Positions 43,195-52,792 of a stretch of DNA of 64,000 nt are shown piece by piece. The stretch spans positions 1,364,001-1,428,000 of the forward strand of contig JAWLBI010000001.1 of assembly GCA_041394985.1 (NCBI GenBank). The letters are read 5' to 3'. Both the position numbers and the translations under genes were made by a program. Numbering within the stretch: the first letter of the stretch is position 1; each line of letters opens with the position of its first letter. The notes below the pieces were generated by a model, which was given only the letters and a program-made list of their open reading frames with translations, was not told the origin of the DNA and searched no databases. Source of the DNA: JAGLON01 sp041394985. GTDB taxonomy: Bacteria; Zixibacteria; MSB-5A5; GN15; JAAZOE01.

Positions 43195-44553
43195 TTATTT
43201 CTTTATCAAGATATCCGAGCGATCGAGGCGGAGTTTGTCGAAACTGTCTGCCGGTATGACGAAGTACCAGTCCGCAAAGCGATTGTTCAACTCAGTACTC
43301 TTCGTCTTACCCATTTCGATTTTACGCTCCCAGCGCTCGTGCTCGCGCTGGATGCGCCGTTGCTCCTTATCGGCATCGGTCAACAGGCTGTCCGGCTTAT
43401 TCTCAAAATCCAGATTCTTCGGCTTGGGCGGTTCCGGGAAGCGCCCGCTATTGAACTCGGTCGTTAAGAACAAATACCGATTCTCGGCAGCGCCTTCCGC
43501 ATTCTTGCCGTCGCCCTCGGCTCCAGCCGATACTTCCAGCCCGCTGCCGTAAAAGATTTCGCCGAATCGGAGTGTATATAATATTCCATCGCTCGTCTCA
43601 ACAAGCAGTTCGCCCTCGTTCGATTTCAAATCACCATCCGATGTAAAGAAAAATCCCTTACTCTGAAGCGATACCAAATCGGAGCGATTCAACTGCGAGT
43701 TGTCGCCCGACTGCTTGAGCGATGCCGATACGCCTGCGGGTTTCGGCCGCACACCGACAATTTTCAGATTGTCGAGAGTCGTCAGCATGTCGCCGATTTT
43801 CATCGAATCCACCGTTTGACCGGCAGACATCTTTCTGGCTTTCCACGATGCCCCCTCGCGCTGCAATCGTACCTCGTCTCGCTGATTGAGGCGCCGTGTG
43901 CGCTCATCAATGCTGTAATCGAGAATGGTCAGGCGATCTATATCGCCTTTGTTGACTTCCAACAGATCAGTATTGATCCAGTCAGAGAAATTATCCGTCA
44001 ATACCAATTGCGTCTTGGCAGCGTATATTCGCTTACTGTCAGGAATGCGAACGAATCGATAGCCGGGATTCTCCTCGACCGGTTTCCCGAATATCAAATC
44101 CGACAGAACATTATCGTTTTTATCCTTCAGCGTTACGCGCTGACCTCGCCCCGTGAGGCCATCGTAAGTCTCATCGAGCGGATCAACCACGCCGCATATC
44201 GCCTGATCGGCAATATTATCCGAGCGGAAATCGTCCTTGCGCAATTCAATGATACCGGCGGCTGTCTTGGCCAGTCTATCCTTGGCATCGGCCGGATAAT
44301 CATGATGCGAGGGGAGAGTCCAGCGGCCGTTCTTGAATGTGACCTTGAACGGATGCGCCTCTCCGATATCCTCATTAAAACTGATAATCTCCAGCGTCGT
44401 AGCGGCATTGGGATCCGTGAAATCAGGATAAAACGACTCGCCCTGATCCAGAAATGCCGAGGGGGTGATTCGCTGAGGCGTCACCCAGAAGGCGATAAGG
44501 GCCAGGGCTACCGCGATGCCGATGAAATACAGTGTCTTTTTCGTCTCGGTCAT
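43195..44553 (-). CDS. DUF4340 domain membrane protein
   Basis: The 452-residue protein has a single N-terminal membrane segment (LYFIGIAVALALIAFWVTP) and a long outer domain with the DUF4340 pattern (FKNGRWTLP...YPADAKDRLAKTAAGIIEL, then VTLKDKNDNVLSDLIFGK). In many genomes this protein follows GldFG-like permease genes, as here. It is thought to be an accessory of that ABC system; its chemistry is unknown. Confidence 0.85.
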   Translation of the reverse strand: MTETKKTLYFIGIAVALALIAFWVTPQRITPSAFLDQGESFYPDFTDPNAATTLEIISFNEDIGEAHPFKVTFKNGRWTLPSHHDYPADAKDRLAKTAAGIIELRKDDFRSDNIADQAICGVVDPLDETYDGLTGRGQRVTLKDKNDNVLSDLIFGKPVEENPGYRFVRIPDSKRIYAAKTQLVLTDNFSDWINTDLLEVNKGDIDRLTILDYSIDERTRRLNQRDEVRLQREGASWKARKMSAGQTVDSMKIGDMLTTLDNLKIVGVRPKPAGVSASLKQSGDNSQLNRSDLVSLQSKGFFFTSDGDLKSNEGELLVETSDGILYTLRFGEIFYGSGLEVSAGAEGDGKNAEGAAENRYLFLTTEFNSGRFPEPPKPKNLDFENKPDSLLTDADKEQRRIQREHERWERKIEMGKTKSTELNNRFADWYFVIPADSFDKLRLDRSDILIKK

Positions 44554-44555
44554 GG

Positions 44556-47234
44556 TTAACTCCTTAGCCTGCGGGCGGCCAGCGCGCCCTCATATTCACG
44601 TTTGCGGCGGCGAATAAAGATATATACGCCCATCACGAATACCGGAATCGGCGGCAGCAGAACAGCCAGCATCTTGATGCGCGTCTGAATATCGCGGATG
44701 GCGATCTCCATGTCCTCATGCGCCTTCTGGATGGTGGCATCGCGCTGTGATTCGATATTCGCCTGTACGGTTTCGAAGCGCCGGTTTTCGACTTCCTGCA
44801 GGTTCTGCGCCATGATTTGCTTGGTCTGTTCATCGAGATCATCGCGCTGGCGAACGGCATTGACCTTCTCAGTCAACCGCTGCCTGGCCTCAGTCAGAGC
44901 ACTATCCGCATGGTTTTTCGCCATCTGTTCCTGCTCCAGACGCCGCTGCACGAACTCCTCGGTATTGGCCTCGACAGCCGTCAACGTCCGATGCCTGATG
45001 CGCCGCTTGCGCAACTCGATAAACGATCCGTCCCCGGCCATCTCATCGATGCAGTTGAGGAAGAAAGTCACGTTGTCGAAATTATAATTACCATAGCCGC
45101 GCTCGCGAATCGTGAAAAACTGGCTGGAGATGAAATCGATATCCGATATAACCAGCATATTGATGTTATGCTCCGGTCCCGGCGTTTGATCATTCGGATC
45201 CTCCGGTTTGATGGTAAATTTACCGTTGATTCGCGCGGCCATCGTGTACTCGCGTGGCGTCGGATTGTGCGGGGGATCGGGATTGACGCTCAGGCCGAAT
45301 AAACTCCGTCGCACCATCTGTTGATACGGCACCTTCCCCGAAACCATTCCCGTCTCCAAAAGCGGTGTGTATGTCAGACTTGCCGCAGGAGAATAATCAA
45401 TAAATCCGGGGAACATCAAAACTACTTCCTGCAATCCTGCGGTGGCGGCATCATTCTGATTGAACGCCTCAGGATTCCGATTTCCACTGCCGATGAATAC
45501 GACTTCCTTCTGCGTCGCAGCCAGATCCGGATGCGGGTTATATGAATCCCAGATTATCTGGCTGGGATCCCAGGTAAGCCCGATATTCATTAGGAATCCC
45601 ATGAGATCGCCCTTCGGCGGCGGTTGCTCCTGATTCTGCATGAATGGCGACATCTGCATGTTGCTCGGGAGAATCGGAGAGAGCGTTATATCGACGACCG
45701 GCAGCGGATCGACCAGCAGTACCGTCGGGTGTCCGGCTGTGATATAAGCCGAGACATTATCCATCTGCGGCTGCGTCATCGATGAGGGGAGAGGCACGAT
45801 GAGCGCATCGTATACCTGCTCGATCGGCTCATCGGCATTGACCATGTTAAGTTCGAATTGTTTTTCCAGTTCGCCCACAACGCGCCACGGCGGCACCTGC
45901 TGACCGGTTTGGAAATTGAAATCACCATAGAGTTTAAGACCGGTACTGACAAGGCCGATTTTCTTGCGGTCGGAATTGGTAACCGACCGGATACTGCGGA
46001 CGATTTCGTATTCGACCGGGAGCCCCTTGTCGAAAAACGGAATTACTTCTTCATTAGCGCCGGACGTGAACGCAAGGCCTAAATACAACTCGCCCCGGTC
46101 ACTACGCCCATATTCATTTGTAATGACTTCCTGGGCTCTGATATTAAACTTGTCGCGGGCCTCGCGAGCCTCTTCGCTGTACGGCGTGACATCTTTAATC
46201 AGTACCTGGATGTTCCCGCCACTCATAGCGCTGATTTCCTCGAGTGTTCCGATGATATTGGCCCGCTGTTCGACATAATCGGGCGGAGTCTCAGGACTGA
46301 GGTATGCCTGGATGAGCACTTTGCGATCGTCCGGCATCGACGAAATGAGCCGCTTGGTTTCTCGCGACAGCGAATGAATCCGCTCGGCTGTCGTATCGAT
46401 ACGTACCGCCATGCGATCGAAAATGAAAACTATCGAGAATGCGGCGATAACAATGGCGATTGCCCGAACGAGGTAATGCATCCACATTTTATAGCCGTCG
46501 GCCTGGGCCGGCCAATGGCGGCGACCGATGAGGATTACATTGAAGTAAATCAAGATTCCGGCAACCAAGACGAAATAGGTCAGGGCTGACAGGCTGATAA
46601 CACCGCCCGCGAAATCGGCAAAATATTCCGGAAGGCTGAGTCTCTGTAAAAACATCCTGAGCCAGTCGCCGCCAAGCCAATCCATATTAGGCAGGTAGAC
46701 GAACACGGCGCAGAATAAAGCCCCGAGAATAAAACTGAAGGTCGCATTGATACTGAGCAGCGATGCGAACATCCCGACCGCCAGTAATGCGGCTCCCGCC
46801 AGCCAGTACCCGACATAATTGGCGAACATCAACCCGATATCGGGACTACCCAGCCAGAACAACACCAGTACATGACTCAGTGAGAGTAATAACGATGCGC
46901 TGTAAATACCGAGTACGGCCAGGTATTTGCCCAAAACGATTTCAAGGTCGGTAGCGGGAAGCGTAAACAGTAATTCATCAGTCCCCTGGCGCCGCTCTTC
47001 GGACCAGATGTTCATCGTGAGGGCAGAAACGAAAAATATCAGCAGGAGCGGGAAGACATTATTCAACTTATCGAGATTCGCCAGGTTGTCGGCAAAGAAT
47101 CCCGCTTGCCAGAATGCCGCCAGCGCACTGAGGAAAATAAACAGCGTGATGAACAAATAACCGGTCGGATTACTGAAATACAATCTGAGATCGCGGAGGC
47201 TGATTGTCTTAACTACTTGAGCGTTAATCTTCAT
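44556..47234 (-). CDS. GldF-GldG fused ABC permease/accessory protein
   Basis: I start at ATG 47234, which has AAAGGAGG 6 bp upstream and overlaps the ATPase stop by 11 bp; an upstream ATG at 47264 is less likely. The ~892-residue protein fuses a six-segment ABC-2 permease half (SLRDLRLYFSNPTGYLFITLFIFLSALAAFW; first ~240 residues, GldF-like) to a large outer GldG-like domain. That domain includes IHSLSRETKRLISSM, a glutamine amidotransferase-like fold segment (YDALIVPLPSSMTQPQMDNVSAYI), a coiled coil (~760-850) and a final TM. In Bacteroidetes GldAFG supports gliding; outside that group the system has unknown cargo. Confidence 0.88.
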   Translation of the reverse strand: MKINAQVVKTISLRDLRLYFSNPTGYLFITLFIFLSALAAFWQAGFFADNLANLDKLNNVFPLLLIFFVSALTMNIWSEERRQGTDELLFTLPATDLEIVLGKYLAVLGIYSASLLLSLSHVLVLFWLGSPDIGLMFANYVGYWLAGAALLAVGMFASLLSINATFSFILGALFCAVFVYLPNMDWLGGDWLRMFLQRLSLPEYFADFAGGVISLSALTYFVLVAGILIYFNVILIGRRHWPAQADGYKMWMHYLVRAIAIVIAAFSIVFIFDRMAVRIDTTAERIHSLSRETKRLISSMPDDRKVLIQAYLSPETPPDYVEQRANIIGTLEEISAMSGGNIQVLIKDVTPYSEEAREARDKFNIRAQEVITNEYGRSDRGELYLGLAFTSGANEEVIPFFDKGLPVEYEIVRSIRSVTNSDRKKIGLVSTGLKLYGDFNFQTGQQVPPWRVVGELEKQFELNMVNADEPIEQVYDALIVPLPSSMTQPQMDNVSAYITAGHPTVLLVDPLPVVDITLSPILPSNMQMSPFMQNQEQPPPKGDLMGFLMNIGLTWDPSQIIWDSYNPHPDLAATQKEVVFIGSGNRNPEAFNQNDAATAGLQEVVLMFPGFIDYSPAASLTYTPLLETGMVSGKVPYQQMVRRSLFGLSVNPDPPHNPTPREYTMAARINGKFTIKPEDPNDQTPGPEHNINMLVISDIDFISSQFFTIRERGYGNYNFDNVTFFLNCIDEMAGDGSFIELRKRRIRHRTLTAVEANTEEFVQRRLEQEQMAKNHADSALTEARQRLTEKVNAVRQRDDLDEQTKQIMAQNLQEVENRRFETVQANIESQRDATIQKAHEDMEIAIRDIQTRIKMLAVLLPPIPVFVMGVYIFIRRRKREYEGALAARRLRS

Positions 47235-47997
47235 CGGCAGCCTCCTTTCCGCTTGACGTTCCAACAGTCTGTGTGGCCGCTCCGGTCAGATCGTAGAATG
47301 CCTGCTCCATCGATCCGTTCTTTTCTATTTCCTTACAGGTGCCGTCGAACACGAGTCGCCCGTTATTGATGAGGAGGACCCGCTCAGCAACCGCCTGTGC
47401 CTCCTGCAAAATATGCGTCGATAACAGGATCGTCTTCGATTTTGCCAGGTTGGCGATGTTGGTTCGGAACTCCTTAATCTGGTTCGGATCAAGTCCGGCG
47501 GTCGGCTCATCCATAATCAGGACGGCCGGATCGTGCAACAGCGCCTGCGCAAGGCCGACACGCTGGCGATACCCGCGCGACAGCTTTCCGGTCGGCTTGT
47601 CGAGAACGCTTTGCAGCGCGCACTGCTCGATAACCGCATCGATGCGGCCGGGGAGCTGTGCGGCCGAAATTTCCCGAGCCTTTCCAAAGAATGTCAGAAG
47701 CTCACGGGGAGTCATGTTATCATACAGGGGACCGTTTTCCGGTAAATATCCCAGTTGTCGGGATGCCTCAATCCGGTCGGTATTCATATCGAGGCCGGCG
47801 ATTCGGGCAATTCCCGTACTGGGGCGCAAGAATCCGGTCAGGATCCTCATCGTCGTTGTTTTTCCGGCGCCGTTCGGCCCCAAAAACGCGACAACTTGCC
47901 CCCGCGGGATAGAAAACGAAATCCCCTCGATAGCGACGAATTCCCCATAATACTTACTGAGATCATCCGCAAATATCATGGATTCGTTCTGGTCCAT
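47224..47997 (-). CDS. ABC ATPase of the GldA type
   Basis: The 257-residue ATPase has Walker A GPNGAGKTTTMR, signature LSRGYRQRVGLAQAL, Walker B VLIMDEPTAGLD and switch STHILQEAQ. The sequence around FGKAREISAAQLPGRID is typical of GldA-like ATPases. It opens the three-gene operon ATPase, GldFG, DUF4340. Confidence 0.92.
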   Translation of the reverse strand: MDQNESMIFADDLSKYYGEFVAIEGISFSIPRGQVVAFLGPNGAGKTTTMRILTGFLRPSTGIARIAGLDMNTDRIEASRQLGYLPENGPLYDNMTPRELLTFFGKAREISAAQLPGRIDAVIEQCALQSVLDKPTGKLSRGYRQRVGLAQALLHDPAVLIMDEPTAGLDPNQIKEFRTNIANLAKSKTILLSTHILQEAQAVAERVLLINNGRLVFDGTCKEIEKNGSMEQAFYDLTGAATQTVGTSSGKEAADED

Positions 47998-48437
47998 AAA
48001 CTCTTCCTCTTTCTTATGTACAATGTGATTTGCACTGCCTCAATGCGGTTATCGGGAATAGCCACAGGCCCCGCATCGGCAAGACGTCCCCGAAGATACC
48101 GCAATACCGCTCTACCAATAATAAATACTATTATAATAAGACGACCGTGCGAGGTTCCAGAATTTTCTCAAAAAATTGAATTTCGAGAATCTGTTGAACG
48201 AGAAGGACCTATGCGATCCATACTGCGAGCGATTCCATCCAAATTACTTCCACTGGCGGATGCCGGCTCTGAATGCATAGATAAACGCTCAAAATTCAAA
48301 ATAACAATATCGAAGATGGACCGCTTGTAGCCGCTTTTTGGAAGTGTAAAATATCACTGCTGAATGTCTTACATGTAAATACTTGCAATAATTAGAGTAA
48401 ATATGAGCGAACGGATTGCTAAAATGGTAAATTGCAC
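47998..48437. other. Gene-free region upstream of gldA-like operon
   Basis: No convincing gene is seen. The minus-strand promoter of the ATPase operon should be here (AT-rich stretch near 48115-48145). Confidence 0.4.
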
Positions 48438-48702
48438 TTGACATATGATGATTGACGGTTTAATTGTATATCCAAATTGGGGTTCGGCATACGATTCCGA
48501 CGGCGATGACCCTTCGATCAATGCCGAGAACGATTCCACAACAGAGCACGAAAAAGTGGGGCGTGCGGGCAAGAAGACACTCTTGTGTGCTCTGCCGTCC
48601 CGGACAATGAATAATCGCGCCCCGGCGCAAATGATAACCCGGCCGAAACAAACGGTTGGGCGTTATGCCCGGTGGGGTCCGTGCTCTCCCTGCCGGGTTT
48701 TT
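48438..48702 (+). ncRNA. Candidate structured RNA with own promoter and terminator
   Basis: TTGACA (48438-48443), a 17-bp spacer and TAATTG suggest a start near 48473. The 3' end is a terminator-like stem AACCCGGC/GCCGGGTT (48636-48643 with 48692-48699) followed by TTTTTAT. AGAGCAC (48543) can pair with GTGCTCT at 48587 or, extended to AGAGCACG, with CGTGCTCT at 48680. The second partner lies inside the terminator loop, so the two pairings exclude each other. This resembles a switching leader or a small RNA. No known class is recognised. Confidence 0.4.
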
Positions 48703-48743
48703 ATATAATTTATTTGTCAATTATTTATATCCTTTACTCTCCT

Positions 48744-48772
48744 TGACTATCGCATGGCAAATGTATATTATT
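48744..48772 (+). promoter_or_regulatory. Promoter of the transglutaminase-like operon
   Basis: TTGACT (48744-48749), a 17-bp spacer and TATTAT (48767-48772), about 93 bp ahead of the ATG at 48865. It would let the operon be expressed independently of the RNA upstream. Confidence 0.5.
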
Positions 48773-48864
48773 CAACATACATATGAAATATTGTATGCAT
48801 TCTTGACACAGGTGCGCGTCCGGGTAGAAATTACTGTTTTGAGAATGAGGGAGAAGGAGGCGAG

Positions 48865-50769
48865 ATGTTCGGGCGGTCGACAATTCTGATTGCGACCATA
48901 ATTACACTTTTCCTCATCGGGGACATTTCAGGACAGGATTTCGGCAAAGTCTCGGACATGGAATGGCAACTGATCCCGCCTGGTGATTTCCCCGATATCA
49001 AAGCCCTCATCATTTTCGATCATGGCGATATTGAATTAACGATCCAACCGATTCGACTGAAACTTATACGCCACGTTCGCATGAAAGTATTCAGCAAAGA
49101 CGGAGCCGATCAGGCGCTCAATATCGAAATCCCCTACACCGAAGGAGATAAAATAGTCGGCCTGAAAGCCCATACGATTAATCCCGGCGGCGAAAAAATC
49201 GAAGTAAAAGACATACACGAGAAACGAGTAGGCGCTTTCCGGATCATCACATTCACCTTTCCAGCTGTCCAGGACGGAGCAATTCTTGAATACAAGTATA
49301 AAGCCTCACACCAGCGGATAACATTTATTGATCCCTGGTACTTCATGAATAACCTGTACACCATTGAATCTAAATTCTCTTTTACGCCGGATCCCGGATT
49401 TTCTTATATTCCTTTGCTCCGCCGGATGCCGAAATATTCCCATCATCCGCAACAGGAAGTCATTTCCACGCTGAAAGGGGAAATGATTAAATATACCTGG
49501 GCCCTGTATAAGCAGCCGCCGTTTCGAGACGAACCGCTCATGATGGCCAAACAGGACTATCGCGCATCCATCCTGTTGCAATTGAAGGAATACCGGGATA
49601 AATACCAGAGAATACCGTTCGTCAAGGACTGGGGAGTCATTGGCGGTATATTGAAGGGGCGCGAGTTGCAGCTCGCAAGTAAAGGCGAGAACGATATCCG
49701 AGAAATTTCGGATTCGCTTATGGAGACATGTACATCCCCCGAAAGGTACGTCGCGAAAAGCTTTAGTTATGTCCATGAGAAAATCAAGACGAATGAATGG
49801 GCGAATTCTGATACATTTAGGGAAATACTTAAAAAAGGAGAAGCCGGTGGAGCCGACAAAAATATACTGTTGGTCAGATTATTACAGCTGCAGGGATTTA
49901 CTGCCTATCCCATGATGATCGGAACAAGGGATATGCACAGATTTCTAATCGATGAAGCAAACGAATTAGATGTCCTCAGCAATGTGATCTGTGTAATTGC
50001 CGAAGGTGTGAACTGGTATGGTCTTGATACGGGACCTGATGTGTCGGTTTTTCCGTACTTGCCGCCACTGTCCAGGGTCGAAAATGGATTGCTGGTTTGG
50101 ACGGATTCATGCGCCTTGCATCCGCTGCTGCACCACGAGAGAAATAGCGGCTGTGATATCTTGAATACTATGCGAATAAGTAATGACGGCTCCGCAGTAT
50201 GCTCCGCATCCGTGTATGTCAAGGGATACAGTATGGATGGACTGATGGAGAATCTCTCGCAATTTACTGAAAACGATAAATGGTTTCGCCTCATATTTCG
50301 CGACATCGATATCGATTATGAAGTAGAAAGTGCTGACGTCAGATATGAACCGGAGAATGACAGAATCGTCTGCGACATCGTTGTCTCTTTTCCGGCTCTG
50401 TGCCGCGAAATAGAGGGTAGTTATGTCTTTTGTCCGTTTGTGTTGCACTGCTTCCTAAATCCGTTTGAATCGATACATCGACTTACTCCTATAGATTTTT
50501 GCTATACCTTTCAGGACAGATCTCAACTGAATATAAAATTGCCAGAGAATATGAGGGTTTTCGAACTGCCTTACGATATTCAACACCGTATCACCGGCCT
50601 GAGTTTTATGCGACATAATCAGGCGGTTGGCAACCTTATCGAAATAAGCAGCACCCTGAAAGTCACGCGACCGGAGTTTGAAATCGAACAATATCCGATG
50701 CTAAAAAACACGTTTGATGCGATTGAATCGATGCATCGGGATGAAATACTCTTTACACGCGATGAATAA
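48865..50769 (+). CDS. DUF3857 protein with degenerate transglutaminase domain
   Basis: The 634-residue protein has a signal peptide (STILIATIITLFLIGDISG) after an AGGAGG Shine-Dalgarno sequence. It has a DUF3857-like beta domain (about 40-260) and a transglutaminase-like core. At the place where active members read GDCKD, as its neighbour does, this one reads EAGGADKN, so the catalytic Cys is Gly. It is therefore probably not a protease or transglutaminase but a binding or structural member. It is followed with 8 bp overlap by the intact paralogue. Confidence 0.82.
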   Translation: MFGRSTILIATIITLFLIGDISGQDFGKVSDMEWQLIPPGDFPDIKALIIFDHGDIELTIQPIRLKLIRHVRMKVFSKDGADQALNIEIPYTEGDKIVGLKAHTINPGGEKIEVKDIHEKRVGAFRIITFTFPAVQDGAILEYKYKASHQRITFIDPWYFMNNLYTIESKFSFTPDPGFSYIPLLRRMPKYSHHPQQEVISTLKGEMIKYTWALYKQPPFRDEPLMMAKQDYRASILLQLKEYRDKYQRIPFVKDWGVIGGILKGRELQLASKGENDIREISDSLMETCTSPERYVAKSFSYVHEKIKTNEWANSDTFREILKKGEAGGADKNILLVRLLQLQGFTAYPMMIGTRDMHRFLIDEANELDVLSNVICVIAEGVNWYGLDTGPDVSVFPYLPPLSRVENGLLVWTDSCALHPLLHHERNSGCDILNTMRISNDGSAVCSASVYVKGYSMDGLMENLSQFTENDKWFRLIFRDIDIDYEVESADVRYEPENDRIVCDIVVSFPALCREIEGSYVFCPFVLHCFLNPFESIHRLTPIDFCYTFQDRSQLNIKLPENMRVFELPYDIQHRITGLSFMRHNQAVGNLIEISSTLKVTRPEFEIEQYPMLKNTFDAIESMHRDEILFTRDE

Positions 50770-52681
50770 AATTATAAATATACAGGATGGACGATCGCGC
50801 CTCCGTTCTTTCGCTTACCTGATTCCGATTTTCATTCTGTATGCATACGGATATTCAATCGAGGATGTAACCGATGAGTTCAAGTTCGCTCAATCGGCCG
50901 CCGTCATTAAGACTCAGGAAACAGTGTATGAAATTCATGACGATTTATCCGCGACATATACGGTTACCGTTGTCGCCGAAATTCGAAACAAGAGCGCTGA
51001 CGAAAATTCTCTGATACTGCTCTACCAGGACAAATTCTGTAGTATTAAAAAATTCGAGGGGCGTGTCACGGCCCCGAATGGCAAGATTGTGCGAAGAGTA
51101 AAGAAAAAAGACGGCTTCAAAATATGCGGGTTTTCCGAATATATGCTCTATGTCGACCATTGTAAATTCTGGTTTGATTTAAGATATCAGGAGTATCCGT
51201 ATATGATCGAATTCTCCTATGAAATCGAATATTCGACATTGTTCTATTGGCCTCCCTGGACGCCTCAACAAGTCTATCCGATTAATCACTCGGAATACAC
51301 CGTGATCGCTCCATTAAATTTCGCCTATTCCACGAACGTGATCGGGGATTTGCCTGAGCCGGTAATTCAGGAAAATAAAAACAGCAAGACGATTAAATAC
51401 TCTATTACCGATGTCAAAATGGCAATACCGGAACCCTACATGTACAATGAATATGCTGCGATGAAGAGAATCGAGTTTTCCGCGCATACATATAGGCTTG
51501 GAAAATATCAATTCTCAGGAGGCAATTGGCGTGATTTCAGTCGCGAGATTTATAACATGATGAGCGAGAGTTTCGTACTGGATGACGCTCAGAAAGCGAA
51601 AATGAAGGCAATCAGAGCTGCGAGTTCTGATGATCTCGAAATATGCAAACAGCTTCACGAATCGATAAGACAAAATACTCGCTATGTCGGCATAGAGATT
51701 GGAATCGGGAATTGGCAACCAACACCATCTCATGAAACGTTCGAACGCGGATACGGTGACTGCAAAGATCTTGCGATGCTGTATGCCTCGATGCTTTCTG
51801 AAGCAGGGATAGAATCCCATCTGGCCATCGTTAAAACAAAAGATATCGGGGGGATCAATCCGGATTTCCCGAGTTTATCGGCCAATCATGTCATTTTCTA
51901 TTCAATTATCAATGGCGATAGTGTGTGGTTTGACCCAACTTGCTCATATTGCGAATTCGGGGATTTACCCTGGCAGGACGAAGATATATACGTCTTAGCG
52001 ATTGATTCGGCCGCGGGTGCACTGGTAAAGACAGATCACTCCACCGCCGCCGATAATGTCTTTATCAGAAAGGCTTATGTGACTCTGGGAAGGGATCGAA
52101 ATGTATTAACGGAATACGAGTTTTTGGGTATAGGAAATGTTGATCAGGAATTCAAATCATTTGTCAAAAATGCGGAGATCGAAAAGGCGGAAACGTATTT
52201 ACAGGAGAGTGATTTTGGCGTCGGTAAAAAAACGCGGCTGAATAATATTGAAGTGGAAAAAGAGCCGCGCGCATGCATTCGAACGAAAGGCGTACTCGTG
52301 GGTGCCGTTCAATCTGTGAGGAAAAAAAGGTTTATTTCCCTTGACTATTTTGCGCCACTCCGGGATCGTGAACGCATTAAAACTGATGCCAGGATTTTTC
52401 CACTCGATTTAGTATACCCGATGACATATCTGGATTCTATTTTCATCATTACTCCCGATTCAATCGCATCATATGAAGTATCAGATGATATTTCCTATTA
52501 TCGCGACAGCATAGGCCTCATCGCCGTTACATATGCGCGTAAAGGGAACACTGTCATAATAACGATCTACCGAACGAACGAACGGTATTTTATCCCGATC
52601 GAGGAAATGGATGAATTCGAATCCTATATCGAAAATGTCAAAAAAATATATCCATCTCATTTCACATTTTTTATTCAATGA
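50762..52681 (+). CDS. DUF3857/transglutaminase-like secreted protein
   Basis: I start at ATG 50762, 8 bp inside the previous gene, which gives a signal-like N-terminus (RLRSFAYLIPIFILYAYGYS); upstream ATGs are possible. The ~639-residue protein has DUF3857 (YEIHDDLSATYTVTVVAEIRN...) and an apparently active transglutaminase core: Cys in GYGDCKDLAMLYASML, His in ANHVIFYSI and Asp in SVWFDPTC. Family members in this phylum are envelope proteins that may cleave or cross-link peptides. Target is unknown. Confidence 0.83.
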   Translation: MNKIINIQDGRSRLRSFAYLIPIFILYAYGYSIEDVTDEFKFAQSAAVIKTQETVYEIHDDLSATYTVTVVAEIRNKSADENSLILLYQDKFCSIKKFEGRVTAPNGKIVRRVKKKDGFKICGFSEYMLYVDHCKFWFDLRYQEYPYMIEFSYEIEYSTLFYWPPWTPQQVYPINHSEYTVIAPLNFAYSTNVIGDLPEPVIQENKNSKTIKYSITDVKMAIPEPYMYNEYAAMKRIEFSAHTYRLGKYQFSGGNWRDFSREIYNMMSESFVLDDAQKAKMKAIRAASSDDLEICKQLHESIRQNTRYVGIEIGIGNWQPTPSHETFERGYGDCKDLAMLYASMLSEAGIESHLAIVKTKDIGGINPDFPSLSANHVIFYSIINGDSVWFDPTCSYCEFGDLPWQDEDIYVLAIDSAAGALVKTDHSTAADNVFIRKAYVTLGRDRNVLTEYEFLGIGNVDQEFKSFVKNAEIEKAETYLQESDFGVGKKTRLNNIEVEKEPRACIRTKGVLVGAVQSVRKKRFISLDYFAPLRDRERIKTDARIFPLDLVYPMTYLDSIFIITPDSIASYEVSDDISYYRDSIGLIAVTYARKGNTVIITIYRTNERYFIPIEEMDEFESYIENVKKIYPSHFTFFIQ

Positions 52682-52792
52682 TTTCAATCTGTCGTAAAAT
52701 GGCTTGAAAAGTCGACTAAAAGGCCATACCTTTCCTTTTTTGTTAGCGTCGATTGTCGCTGACTGTTCTGCACTCTTTGCAAAGGACCGGCT

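Noticed and set aside
43816..44559. 247-codon plus-strand frame
   Set aside because: It is antisense to the DUF4340 gene, which has a clear family pattern and operon context.
48445..48708. 87-codon plus-strand frame in the candidate RNA
   Set aside because: The product has no domain or signal, and the region shows RNA-like inverted repeats and a terminator.
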